Below, piece after piece: positions 50,336 to 58,405 of a DNA stretch of 64,000 nt. Numbering within the stretch: position 1 is the stretch's first letter; every line of letters starts with the position of its first letter. The DNA is from a virus. The stretch is taken from the IMG/VR virus record IMGVR_UViG_3300028115_000004, positions 51,860 to 115,859 of that record, one strand, 5' to 3'. The notes beneath the pieces are model-generated. The model saw only the letters and a program-made list of their open reading frames with translations, was not told the origin of the DNA and did no database searches. A program made the translations under genes and the position numbers.

Positions 50336-50864
50336 TTTCTTGAAGGACTACTTCACTAATACGTGGCCCAGTTCAAGAACTGCGGGTTTGGATCAGTACT
50401 ATTGGACAGGATTTAGGTTAATCGATGAAATCAAAGAAAATGAGCGAGTCTTGGATGTGGGCTGCGGAGTTAATCCTTTTAAGCGGCATATTCACTGCCT
50501 TCACGGTATTGATATCACTGATATTGGAGCTGATGAAGTCTGTGCAATAGAGGACTATGAACTTGCAGAGATTTACGAAAAGAAGTATGATGTTGCGTTC
50601 TGTCTAGGTAGCATTAACTTTGGTGATATCGAACTTGTACGTACACAGGTGTATCGTGTGGCGGATTCACTGAAGGAAACAGGATCACGCATCTATTGGA
50701 GATGCAATCCAGGCCACAGAGATCATGGAAACAATAGGGTGGGTGAGATTCCGTTCTTCAATTGGAGAATACAGGATCACATCATGTTAGCAGAAGAAAC
50801 GGGATTTGAAGTGACTGAGTTTATGCCCGACAGAAATAGGATGTATGTAAAATGGGAACGTTAA
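50313..50864 (+). CDS. SAM-dependent methyltransferase
   Basis: 183 aa. Motif I is VLDVGCGVNPFK (near 48), with HGIDITD as motif II and FCLGSINFGD (near 93) as the post-motif strand. It is a class I methyltransferase, probably acting on a sugar or small molecule. ATG at 50313 is used, inside the previous gene. Confidence 0.8.
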   Translation: MSINPHYDFLKDYFTNTWPSSRTAGLDQYYWTGFRLIDEIKENERVLDVGCGVNPFKRHIHCLHGIDITDIGADEVCAIEDYELAEIYEKKYDVAFCLGSINFGDIELVRTQVYRVADSLKETGSRIYWRCNPGHRDHGNNRVGEIPFFNWRIQDHIMLAEETGFEVTEFMPDRNRMYVKWER

Positions 50865-51487
50865 GAGAATTATTCGACAAGTATGGGTGCGACAAAGGCA
50901 CCAAGAAACACAAGTACGACCGTTGCTACGAGGAATATATGGCAGACCGACGACACGATCAACTCAATATTCTTGAGATCGGTTGTTTTCGGGGTGAGAG
51001 TACTTGGGCGTGGCTCGAATATTTTCCTCATGCCACTATTTACACAATCGATATTTTTGAGAGACACACTCCGGATGATATCGATGTCCTCAAGGAAGAA
51101 CGTGTCAAGTGGTTGAAAGCGGACAGTATGAATGCCTCTCTTCCTATGAAAATGAGAAAGGAGTGGGGTGATGTTGAGTTCGATTTCATCATCGATGATG
51201 GTGCACACTGGCCTCAGGCAAACAGACTGACCTTCGAAAACTGTATGCAGTTTCTAAAGGAAGACGGTGCATACTTCATAGAAGACGTGTGGATGTTGGA
51301 TAGAATGAAGAGTCATCCGTGGGTGGATGCAAGACCTCAACTCTACAGTATGCCCGAACATGTTAGATTCATGAATACGGTTGAACAGTTTGACGTTAAA
51401 CACTATGACTACCGTACTACAACTGTTGCTGGTTCTGGTGCATATCCGGACGGTTACATTCTGAGAGTTAAGTATGGTGTCGAGTAA
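50852..51487 (+). CDS. Class I methyltransferase, sugar O-methyltransferase-like
   Basis: 211 aa. The pattern GCDKGTKKHKYDRCYEEYM...LNILEIGCFRGESTWAWLEYFPHATIYTIDIF with FIIDDGAHWPQAN matches O-methyltransferases of the TylF/rhamnosyl-methyltransferase group. It would methylate a hydroxyl of a sugar in the glycan. It overlaps both neighbours by about 13 bases. Confidence 0.82.
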   Translation: MGTLRELFDKYGCDKGTKKHKYDRCYEEYMADRRHDQLNILEIGCFRGESTWAWLEYFPHATIYTIDIFERHTPDDIDVLKEERVKWLKADSMNASLPMKMRKEWGDVEFDFIIDDGAHWPQANRLTFENCMQFLKEDGAYFIEDVWMLDRMKSHPWVDARPQLYSMPEHVRFMNTVEQFDVKHYDYRTTTVAGSGAYPDGYILRVKYGVE

Positions 51488-52166
51488 GTTGTTCATTCAT
51501 ATCCCTAAGAACGGGGGTATGACCATTCGTCGCAACGCAGAACTGCGTAAGATGATTATTCCTTGTACTCCCAATCACCACAAGAACAGGGAGTACACGA
51601 AAGGTCTGGAAGAAAAGATGAGACAGACTGGCGACGATATGGGTTACGAACACGCACGGTGGAGAGATGTCAAACCAGAGATTCGTGATAACTATCGTGC
51701 CTTTGCGATTGTTCGCAACCCTTGGTCTCGTGTGGTATCCCGATACTTCTTTGCAAAGAAAGTTATTGAGGTGGAGAAAGACTCCAACGTCTACGGTCAG
51801 AAGAACTATGCAGACGTGTCTTCGTTTGAGGCCTTTCTGGAAGAACGTCACAAGTGGGGTGGCGAAGAGTACATGTGGCATCGTGCAGTCCGTGGTTGGT
51901 ATCCGGCATACGATCATGTCTGTGATAAAGATGGTAAGGTAAGATGTGACATCCTTCGATTTGAAAACTACAATGAGGATGTCAAGGATTACTTTGGTGT
52001 ATTGTTCAATCCAGAACCTCGCAATGTGACAAACCTACATAAAGGTACGTATCAAGATATGTACACCGACAAGACGATTCAAATCATTGCTGATTGGTAT
52101 AAGAAGGACATTGATCACTGGGGATTTGATTTCGATACCGGAGCAACGAAGAATTACTGGATATGA
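51474..52166 (+). CDS. Sulfotransferase (family 2-type)
   Basis: 230 aa. The PAPS-binding P-loop FIHIPKNGGMTI (residues 7-18) and the 3'-phosphate motif AFAIVRNPWSRVVSRY (near 77) are complete and typical of carbohydrate sulfotransferases. It should transfer sulfate from PAPS to a hydroxyl on a glycan. This is the clearest member of the group of sulfotransferase-like genes here. No PAPS synthesis genes are in the window, so host PAPS would be used. Confidence 0.85.
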   Translation: MVSSKLFIHIPKNGGMTIRRNAELRKMIIPCTPNHHKNREYTKGLEEKMRQTGDDMGYEHARWRDVKPEIRDNYRAFAIVRNPWSRVVSRYFFAKKVIEVEKDSNVYGQKNYADVSSFEAFLEERHKWGGEEYMWHRAVRGWYPAYDHVCDKDGKVRCDILRFENYNEDVKDYFGVLFNPEPRNVTNLHKGTYQDMYTDKTIQIIADWYKKDIDHWGFDFDTGATKNYWI

Positions 52167-52167
52167 T

Positions 52168-53112
52168 ATGGACGTTGTTGAAGCGATAGAAATGGCAAAT
52201 AAAGTTGAGAGTCCCGAACCCACACAAGTAGATTTGGAAGGTAACCGTTATATCAAGGCGGTTATCATTTCACTTACTGGTGACGCAGCTGCGACACATG
52301 TTACTAGACGTTTGTTAAATTCAATTGAATATACTTGGTCTCGCATCAATCCTCTTATTCTTGATGCCTCTACACCTAATACTGCACAGAGAGGACTTGA
52401 GTCTATCACCTACTGTGACGTGACGAAAGCGCAATGGTCATGGCCTATCAATGAGTCTGACAATGGACTTGATTTGAGAACAGGACTCTACCGCAAAGCA
52501 TATCGTGCGAATGATATCAAGAAGGTTATTGCATGTATGGTCTCGCACATGCGGGCGTGGCAATATTGCATCGACATAAACGAACCCATGATGGTTTTAG
52601 AACAAGACGCTTTGTTCATTCGTCCTTTTAAGTGGGAAGATGTCTCTACACCCCGACCCCTAATGTTAACAGATCAGTGGTGGGAGAGATGGAAAGATAC
52701 TAAGGAGATGCAAGTACTCAATTGGGATGAAAAAACAAAGTGGGAGAATATGTCTAAGGTTGTTAAAGAACAACCAACAGGTTCTTTCACGGGCGGTATT
52801 CTAGGACTAAATTCTCCTATCGGTGCAACCCGTAAAGCATCGGTATATCACAATGCATTATTTGGTAAGTTTGGGTTCCATAAGGTTCCCTCTGTAGATC
52901 AGATCGGAGACGATCCTCTACCTCAAGGTATCGCAGGAAACTCTGCGTATATCATTAAACCGTGGGCTGCAAAGAAACTCTTGGACAAAGTTGCTGAGAT
53001 TGGTATGTGGCCTAATGACGCACTTATGTGCAAACAGTTCTTCCCTTGGATGCAGACATGCTGGCCATATTACAGTGTGGTTCAGGGAACAACCTCATCG
53101 ACGACAGGTTAA
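52168..53112 (+). CDS. GT25-type glycosyltransferase
   Basis: 314 aa from ATG at 52168. VIISLTGDAAATHVTRRLLNSI near 32 and CMVSHMRAWQYCIDINEPMMVLEQDALFI near 135 match the LPS glycosyltransferase family 25 (SH..W, then xxEDDAxF-type acidic motif, here LEQDAL). It transfers galactose or another sugar to LPS-type acceptors in known relatives. The start follows the sulfotransferase stop by one base. Confidence 0.78.
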   Translation: MDVVEAIEMANKVESPEPTQVDLEGNRYIKAVIISLTGDAAATHVTRRLLNSIEYTWSRINPLILDASTPNTAQRGLESITYCDVTKAQWSWPINESDNGLDLRTGLYRKAYRANDIKKVIACMVSHMRAWQYCIDINEPMMVLEQDALFIRPFKWEDVSTPRPLMLTDQWWERWKDTKEMQVLNWDEKTKWENMSKVVKEQPTGSFTGGILGLNSPIGATRKASVYHNALFGKFGFHKVPSVDQIGDDPLPQGIAGNSAYIIKPWAAKKLLDKVAEIGMWPNDALMCKQFFPWMQTCWPYYSVVQGTTSSTTG

Positions 53113-53113
53113 T

Positions 53114-53365
53114 ATGAAAGTATTGAATAACAGTGTTCTATTCACAGAACACAAAATGGATCAGACCACCGAGAGTGGTCTAGTTTTATCAACTAAACCT
53201 TCTGGTTCGAAACCCGCTGTGGTAATTGCGGTTGCAGAAGACGTTCCTTTGAAACCCGAACAGATCGTTTATCTGGACTGGTCAAAAGCACTACCCGTAG
53301 AACTTGACGGACTGCAGTGTGGTGTGGTAGAATATGAACACGTAAAACTCGTGGTAAGTGAATGA
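53114..53365 (+). CDS. 31: GroES/gp31-like co-chaperonin
   Basis: 83 aa. The pattern NNSVLFTEHKMDQTTESGLVLST (roof and mobile loop), VVIAVAEDVPLKPEQIVYLDW (barrel strands) and VEYEHVKLVV follow the GroES fold; T4 gp31 has the equivalent TESGL segment. It would cap the host GroEL to fold the major capsid protein. A small gene between two glycosyltransferase genes; it starts 1 base after the upstream stop and overlaps the next gene by 4 bases. Confidence 0.65.
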   Translation: MKVLNNSVLFTEHKMDQTTESGLVLSTKPSGSKPAVVIAVAEDVPLKPEQIVYLDWSKALPVELDGLQCGVVEYEHVKLVVSE

Positions 53366-54015
53366 AAAACTATGTAATCACTATCATGGACAATGAAAAG
53401 TCTGTAGAAGCTGCGGAACGTTGTATTCGTTCTGGAGTTAGGAACAACACCTTCATTGAAAAATTCCATGCGGTAACTCCAAATGACGATCCTGAAAAGA
53501 TTGCAGAACGAGAGGGTATCGATCCTCGTGGGTTCGAAGAGGTGTACTCACGTTACCTCAACTGTCTCTCTGCATTCCTATCTCACTATAGTTTGTGGAA
53601 GAAGTGTATCCGATTGAATACACCCATCACCATATTTGAACATGATGCCGTATTACTTGAACCCGTTCCTAACAAACCATTTGTGGGTTGTATGAATATC
53701 GGTGAACCTAGTTATGGTAAGTTCATTACACCCCAACACCTTGGAACAGGCCCACTGACTACTAAGAGGTACTTTCCAGGCGCTCATGCATATCAGGTAA
53801 ATCCACGTGGCGCAGAGTCACTGATTAGACAGGCAAAGGTGTTTGCGAAACCGACAGACGTGTTTTTGTCTATGGACACTTTCTCTTGGTTGCAAGAACA
53901 TTATCCATTCATTGCTAAGGCTGATGATAGTTTTACAACAATTCAGGTAGAACGTGGTTGCCTTGCGAAACACAATTATAATCAAGACTATGAGATTCTA
54001 AATGTTGGAAATTAA
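53362..54015 (+). CDS. GT25-type glycosyltransferase
   Basis: 217 aa. CLSAFLSHYSLWKKCIRLNTPITIFEHDAVLL (near residue 73-104) is the GT25 signature (SHxxxW and E-x-DA). It resembles the gene at 52168 and likely acts on the same glycan. It overlaps the next gene by 14 bases. Confidence 0.75.
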   Translation: MKNYVITIMDNEKSVEAAERCIRSGVRNNTFIEKFHAVTPNDDPEKIAEREGIDPRGFEEVYSRYLNCLSAFLSHYSLWKKCIRLNTPITIFEHDAVLLEPVPNKPFVGCMNIGEPSYGKFITPQHLGTGPLTTKRYFPGAHAYQVNPRGAESLIRQAKVFAKPTDVFLSMDTFSWLQEHYPFIAKADDSFTTIQVERGCLAKHNYNQDYEILNVGN

Positions 54016-54628
54016 CTCTCCTGAGAAGATTGCTGGTTCTCAAATCATTGATATGAAAGAACACGGTACACTTGGTTTTATTCATAATCCAAGGACGGGT
54101 GGGTCTTCCTTGAATGGTTGGCTTTATGATAACAAAAAACCAGAGTGGGATAGTTATAAGTTTAGACAACACCATGCCCGTGATAAGATGATGTCTTTAC
54201 ATATTAACGGTGAACCGTTTAAGATTGATAAGACGGTATGTATAGTTAGACACCCTTATATGAGATACCTAAGTTTTTGGCGGTACATAAATCGTGACAA
54301 AGCAAGGAAGGATCAAATATCTTTTAGGAAATTTTGGGAAGGGCCCGGCAACATTAATCAAATTCAAGCCTTCAGAAGACCCCAAACTATTTACTGGAAG
54401 GGGTGTGACATTATTCTTCGACATGAAGATTTGGTGAATGAAGTTGCGGTTAAGTTACAACCTATATTCCAGACTACCAATAGATTAGATACCTATAGAT
54501 ATAATTATCAGGGAGTGGACACAAGCTTGGTTGATGCACACGAGTCCATCCCGAAGGAGTTTCTTGCCGAAATACGTGAGATTGATTCTGAAACTTTTAA
54601 TGAATTTGGATACGGAGAATATGATTGA
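54002..54628 (+). CDS. Sulfotransferase-like protein
   Basis: 208 aa. GFIHNPRTGGSSLNGWL (near residue 25) is the PAPS P-loop and TVCIVRHPYMRYLSFW (near 79) the 3'-phosphate motif with Arg and Ser. Both are close to those of the enzyme at 51474, so these two are probable paralogues. Acceptor unknown. Confidence 0.72.
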   Translation: MLEINSPEKIAGSQIIDMKEHGTLGFIHNPRTGGSSLNGWLYDNKKPEWDSYKFRQHHARDKMMSLHINGEPFKIDKTVCIVRHPYMRYLSFWRYINRDKARKDQISFRKFWEGPGNINQIQAFRRPQTIYWKGCDIILRHEDLVNEVAVKLQPIFQTTNRLDTYRYNYQGVDTSLVDAHESIPKEFLAEIREIDSETFNEFGYGEYD

Positions 54629-55277
54629 TAAGTTATTCATCACTGGATGTGATGTAAACACAGAATGGCAACTCCCTTGGTTTTGGGACAACTTTCGTGA
54701 GACCAACAAGACCCCATTGAAGGTCATCGACTTTGGTATGTCCGATGAGATGCGTCAATGGGTTGACAAGGAGATTGGTGAGTCTATTCTACTACACACT
54801 CAGGCAGACGGATGGTTCAAGAAACCTTCTGCGATGTTACGTGCGTGTGAAGAAGCACACAAAGTCTGTTGGTTGGATACTGACTGTGAAGTTCTAGGAG
54901 ACATCTCCGACATCTTTGACCTGACCGTACCTTTCAAGATTGGTATGGTGGAAGATAGACCGTGGACTCGCAGACGTGGCGATTACGGTACATGGTACAA
55001 CTCTGGTGTTGTGGTTTGGGAAGGTAAACCCAATATCCTCCGTGCATGGGCAGAACAGTGTATTAGTGATCCTTGGCAGGGTGATCAGGAGACATTGTAT
55101 GCAATGATGGGTGGTGATGAGATTATGAAGATGTCAATCATAGAACCATTGCCGCATAAATACAATACACTACGACTAGATTATTTGGACAATACTGCGG
55201 TCAAAGACCCGTTAATTGTTCACCACACTGGTCAAAAAGGTAAAGACGTTATAAGGGAGCAAATGAGTAATGTTTAG
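54621..55277 (+). CDS. GT-A-type glycosyltransferase with DxD
   Basis: 218 aa from ATG at 54621 with GGAG just upstream. VCWLDTDCEVLGDISDIFD (near residue 80) carries DTD, and YNSGVVVWEGKPN (near 130) and HHTGQKG near the end fit GT8/GT32-like enzymes. Last glycosyltransferase of the cluster before the spanin genes. Confidence 0.7.
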   Translation: MIDKLFITGCDVNTEWQLPWFWDNFRETNKTPLKVIDFGMSDEMRQWVDKEIGESILLHTQADGWFKKPSAMLRACEEAHKVCWLDTDCEVLGDISDIFDLTVPFKIGMVEDRPWTRRRGDYGTWYNSGVVVWEGKPNILRAWAEQCISDPWQGDQETLYAMMGGDEIMKMSIIEPLPHKYNTLRLDYLDNTAVKDPLIVHHTGQKGKDVIREQMSNV

Positions 55278-55677
55278 TAAAGTACTATTCGGCATTATCG
55301 TTGCGATGGGTGGAGTTGGATACATTTACTTCCAAACGACACAAGGACAGATCGCAGACCTTAATGCCCAACTACAGACGCAGGCAGGTGTAATCACTGC
55401 GTTCGAAACTCGACAGGCGGAACAAGTCCGTACTATCGAAGCATTGCAGAACAATCTGCAGAAGACTACAGAGGCACTCAACACCATGAGTACTCGTAAT
55501 CAGGAGATTGAAGCAGAGGCACAACGTTACCTCGCAATCTTCGCTCGACACAATCTGTCGAAACTGGCGGCCGCAAAGCCTGGTCTAATCGAAACAAGAA
55601 TTAACAAGGGGACAAGTGATGTTTTCAGAACGATTGAGCAAGATACTACTGATATCGACGCTATTGACGATAACTAG
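55270..55677 (+). CDS. Inner-membrane spanin (Rz-like)
   Basis: 135 aa. One N-terminal membrane anchor (residues 3-20, SKVLFGIIVAMGGVGYIY) is followed by a long periplasmic coiled coil (QIADLNAQLQTQAGVITAFE...). The layout is that of an i-spanin, and an o-spanin-like lipoprotein gene overlaps its 3' end. Together they would fuse inner and outer membranes in the last step of lysis. The pairing supports a Gram-negative host. Confidence 0.7.
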   Translation: MFSKVLFGIIVAMGGVGYIYFQTTQGQIADLNAQLQTQAGVITAFETRQAEQVRTIEALQNNLQKTTEALNTMSTRNQEIEAEAQRYLAIFARHNLSKLAAAKPGLIETRINKGTSDVFRTIEQDTTDIDAIDDN

Positions 55678-56062
55678 TGGTTGTACTTCTCTAGGTTTCT
55701 CTTGGGGTAAGAAAGAACCGCCTGCTCCCATTCCGGTAGAGATTCGAACCGTCGAAATACAGATTCCGATCACACACCCCACCATGCCCCGTGCGATTCA
55801 GTTGAGAGACCCTCAGTGGTATGTGGTATCAGATCAGAACGTTGACACCTTCCTTGAGGATATCAAGAAGAGACACGAAGGACAGTTGGTCTTCGTTGCA
55901 ATGTCCGTTGGAGACTACGAGTTGATGGCATACAACATGCAGGAAATTCGTCGATACATAAACCAATTAAAAGAAGTTGTGGTGTACTACCGTACTATCA
56001 ACACAAACGATGAGGAAGAAAAAGATGGACAGGAGACAGAGAGCGATCCAAGCGGTTCGTGA
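55619..56062 (+). CDS. Outer-membrane lipoprotein spanin (Rz1-like)
   Basis: 147 aa. The lipobox TSGC (Cys22) follows a hydrophobic signal, and a Pro-rich stretch (KKEPPAPIPVE) comes next, as in Rz1 proteins. It is longer than the usual o-spanin (about 60-100 aa) and has a C-terminal domain of unknown type. Its gene overlaps the i-spanin gene by 59 bases in a different frame. ATG at 55619 is used (GTG at 55616 possible). Confidence 0.65.
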   Translation: MFSERLSKILLISTLLTITSGCTSLGFSWGKKEPPAPIPVEIRTVEIQIPITHPTMPRAIQLRDPQWYVVSDQNVDTFLEDIKKRHEGQLVFVAMSVGDYELMAYNMQEIRRYINQLKEVVVYYRTINTNDEEEKDGQETESDPSGS

Positions 56063-56234
56063 TTTTGCCACTGGTAACATTGAGAAACATCGGTACAACG
56101 TAGATGTTTATCTCAACAACCCCGCAGGTATCGGAGAACATCCCGATGTGCTGGGTTCAATTCAAACTGAACTTCACAAGATGGCTGAGTATGACGACAT
56201 CTTAGAAGTTCTTGACAAGTACTTCAAGGAGTAG
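56025..56234 (+). CDS. Conserved small protein
   Basis: 69 aa. RRQRAIQAVRDFATGNIEKHRYNVDVYLNNPAGIGEHPDVLGSIQTELHKMAEYDDILEVLDKYF is a conserved small protein of marine T4-like phages as I recall. All-helical. The start overlaps the o-spanin 3' end by 38 bases. Function unknown. Confidence 0.65.
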   Translation: MDRRQRAIQAVRDFATGNIEKHRYNVDVYLNNPAGIGEHPDVLGSIQTELHKMAEYDDILEVLDKYFKE

Positions 56235-56238
56235 TATA

Positions 56239-56727
56239 ATGCCTAACCATAACAAGTATGATGTAGACATCATCAAAATAGTAGACGGAGATACCGTCGA
56301 TGTGGATATCGATATGGGATTTGGTATCTGTCTCAAGGACGAACGTGTTCGTATCATGGGCATTGATACACCTGAGTCACGTACCCGTGACAGAGTAGAA
56401 GACCTGTTTGGTGAGGCTGCAAAGGCACGTCTCAAGGAACTGTTGAAGGGCGGTGCAAAACTGATCACCACTGAAGATAAACACGGTGAGGACATGAAGG
56501 GTAAGTTTGGACGTATCCTTGGTGACTTCGAAGTGTATGACGGAGAACTAGATAGATGGACTCCCGTCACTGATATCATGATTCGTGAAGGTCATTGTGT
56601 ACCTTACTTTGGTGGATCGAAGGAAGAGATTCAGGCCAAACATATGGTCAACCGTGAGAAACTTCTCCGTGAAGGGATTGTGTCTCAAGAAGATTATGAC
56701 GCTGCTGTTGAGAAAATGAAAGGGTAG
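56239..56727 (+). CDS. Thermonuclease (SNase)-family nuclease
   Basis: 162 aa. The OB-fold core has KIVDGDTVDVDIDMGFG (near residue 11) and the metal/catalytic residues DERVRIMGIDTPESRTRD (Arg and Asp; catalytic Glu in ESR), then FGEAAKARLKELL and GKFGRILGDF with a second Arg. This fits staphylococcal nuclease, lacking a signal peptide. Likely host DNA or RNA degradation or a phage-DNA role. The ATG at 56239 is embedded in a promoter-like TATAAT. Confidence 0.85.
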   Translation: MPNHNKYDVDIIKIVDGDTVDVDIDMGFGICLKDERVRIMGIDTPESRTRDRVEDLFGEAAKARLKELLKGGAKLITTEDKHGEDMKGKFGRILGDFEVYDGELDRWTPVTDIMIREGHCVPYFGGSKEEIQAKHMVNREKLLREGIVSQEDYDAAVEKMKG

Positions 56728-56730
56728 ATA

Positions 56731-57378
56731 ATGAGAATTAATGTTTTGGGTAATGGTGACCATGCTTATATGTTTAAGCGTGGTATGCCAGGCAAGTTGT
56801 TGATCTGTAATATGCCTCCTTTTGAGATTCCTCGTAAGGAAGTATTTGCGCCTTGCATGGTCGATTTTAAGATGATGAAAGCCCTCGCTGAGGGTCATGT
56901 TAAACTTGACATGTATGATTGGGTGTTGGGTATGCGTCCCCGTCGATGGATGGAAATGCAACCCTCATTCTATCTAAAATATTCTCAAAACATTAAAGCA
57001 TTTCATCAACACGTTCCTAAATACGCACAGTTGCCGGGACAGTCAGAAGGACAGGCTGCAACCAATTATAGTTGTGGTCACATGGCAGTAGACTATGCGT
57101 GCCGTGCACTGAAAGCAGATGAGGTTCACATCTATGGGTTCGACTCTATGTTTGAGTTGAACCTGAGAAGTTCTACAGACTTGATCCTAGAAAGTGATAG
57201 GGGTCACGCCAACACTTTTCGACTTGCGAATAACTGGCGCCCAGTCTTCACTATGATATTTAAAGAGTTTAAGAACACCAAGTTCTACCTCTATCATAGT
57301 CATAATAAGATTAGGATTGAGATTCCAGATAACGTAACTATTGTAACAGAGGTAAAGAAAAATGTGGCAGGACATTAA
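56731..57378 (+). CDS. Conserved protein, possible sugar-transferase-like
   Basis: 215 aa. NVLGNGDHAYMFKRGMPGKLLICNMPP at the N-terminus and NYSCGHMAVDYACRALKADEVHIYGFDSMFE near 115 resemble a Rossmann-like fold found in DUF115 or sialyltransferase-type proteins; the second segment recalls the GT42 Cst-II motif region. Weak assignment. The end overlaps a small gene by 17 bases. Confidence 0.45.
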   Translation: MRINVLGNGDHAYMFKRGMPGKLLICNMPPFEIPRKEVFAPCMVDFKMMKALAEGHVKLDMYDWVLGMRPRRWMEMQPSFYLKYSQNIKAFHQHVPKYAQLPGQSEGQAATNYSCGHMAVDYACRALKADEVHIYGFDSMFELNLRSSTDLILESDRGHANTFRLANNWRPVFTMIFKEFKNTKFYLYHSHNKIRIEIPDNVTIVTEVKKNVAGH

Positions 57379-57496
57379 AGAAGAATGTGTGTGGTTTCTA
57401 AAAAAGACATGGGAAGATTTTAAACACGTTTGGAAGGCTCATCCCAACGTTCATATTTGGTGGACTATTGCGTTCTTGATTGCCCTATTTGTATAA
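57362..57496 (+). CDS. Small membrane protein
   Basis: 44 aa (WQDIKEECVWFLKKTWEDFKHVWKAHPNVHIWWTIAFLIALFV) with an amphipathic helix and a hydrophobic C-terminus. It overlaps the previous gene by 17 bases. Its stop codon TAA lies in the late promoter TATAAATA at 57492. Conserved in marine T4-like phages as I recall; possible holin or antiholin-like role is speculative. Confidence 0.5.
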   Translation: MWQDIKEECVWFLKKTWEDFKHVWKAHPNVHIWWTIAFLIALFV

Positions 57497-57499
57497 ATA
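57492..57499 (+). promoter_or_regulatory. T4-type late promoter
   Basis: TATAAATA; TAA (57494-57496) is the stop codon of the upstream small gene. It drives the P-loop kinase-like cargo gene 34 bases downstream. Confidence 0.75.
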
Positions 57500-57532
57500 A
57501 ACATATAAATTTACTTTCAGGGTTCGCAGTCA

Positions 57533-58405
57533 ATGCAAAAGTTTACATCGTTCCTTACCGAACAAAACTTCTTGTTAGAAGAAGCAGAAACACTTCTAGA
57601 AAAACTGATCACCTTTGGTGGCAAAGCATATCCCAAGTACGGTAACATCGTCCTTATGGCCGGTGGTGCAGGATCGGGTAAGGGTTTTGTTCTGGGGAAT
57701 CTGGTTGGTTTAGAAGGTAAGGTTTTTGATGTGGATGAACTCAAGACTCTTGCATCTAAGACTCCCGCAATCAAGAGACGTGTCGCCAAAGAACTTGGTG
57801 TTGATCTGGAAGACCTTGCCAACAATCTCAAGAACACTGAGAATGTAGGCAAGCTCCATGACATCATGGGCGAGTATCTCAAGATCGACAAGCGTAAGGA
57901 ACAGGCATTCTACCGTAGTGTCCTCACTGCACCCGAAGATCGTAAACCCAACATCATCTTTGACATGACTCTGAAGTCCCTAGACAAACTCGACAAGGTT
58001 GCACGTGATGCATCTATGTTGGGTTATGACAAGAAGAACATTCACATCGTCTGGGTGGTCAACGACATCGAAGTTGCACAGAAACAGAATGCTGCACGTT
58101 CACGTACCGTATCTTCAGATATTCTAATCAACACTCATCGTGGTGCCGCAAACACTATGGGCGACATCATCAACATGGGGTCACGTCTCAAGAAGTACAT
58201 TGATGGAGACATCGTGTTCGCATTCAACAAAGTTGGTGTTGATGCAAACCTAGTCAAGTCGGGTAAGGGTGGTTCTTATGTCAAGGACGCAAACTACTTC
58301 TACGTAAAACGTGCGGGTAAAGCACCTACGTCCGTTGACAAGTTAGATAAAGAGATTCGTGCGAAGATCAAAGCCTACGTCCCGAAGAACGTAGACTGGG
58401 ATTAA
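57533..58405 (+). CDS. P-loop kinase (zeta-toxin-like) with capsid-targeting-like N-terminus
   Basis: 290 aa. The N-terminus QKFTSFLTEQNFLLEEA matches the T4 capsid-targeting peptide with a Glu for gp21-type cleavage. Walker A is GGAGSGKG (residues 44-51), and a zeta-toxin/kinase-like fold follows (NIIFDMTLKSLDKLDKVA near 145, NIHIVWVVNDIEVAQKQN). Such kinases phosphorylate sugars, nucleotides or peptidoglycan precursors. A late-made, capsid-packaged kinase that would enter the new host with the DNA is the inference. The stop overlaps the opposite-strand gene. Confidence 0.65.
   Translation: MQKFTSFLTEQNFLLEEAETLLEKLITFGGKAYPKYGNIVLMAGGAGSGKGFVLGNLVGLEGKVFDVDELKTLASKTPAIKRRVAKELGVDLEDLANNLKNTENVGKLHDIMGEYLKIDKRKEQAFYRSVLTAPEDRKPNIIFDMTLKSLDKLDKVARDASMLGYDKKNIHIVWVVNDIEVAQKQNAARSRTVSSDILINTHRGAANTMGDIINMGSRLKKYIDGDIVFAFNKVGVDANLVKSGKGGSYVKDANYFYVKRAGKAPTSVDKLDKEIRAKIKAYVPKNVDWD

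Noticed and set aside
56212-56240. Perfect TTGACA-17-TATAAT over the start of the SNase gene
   Set aside because: Initiation would fall after the start codon and cut off the core strand of the nuclease; Leu-Asp-Lys codons and the ATG context explain it.
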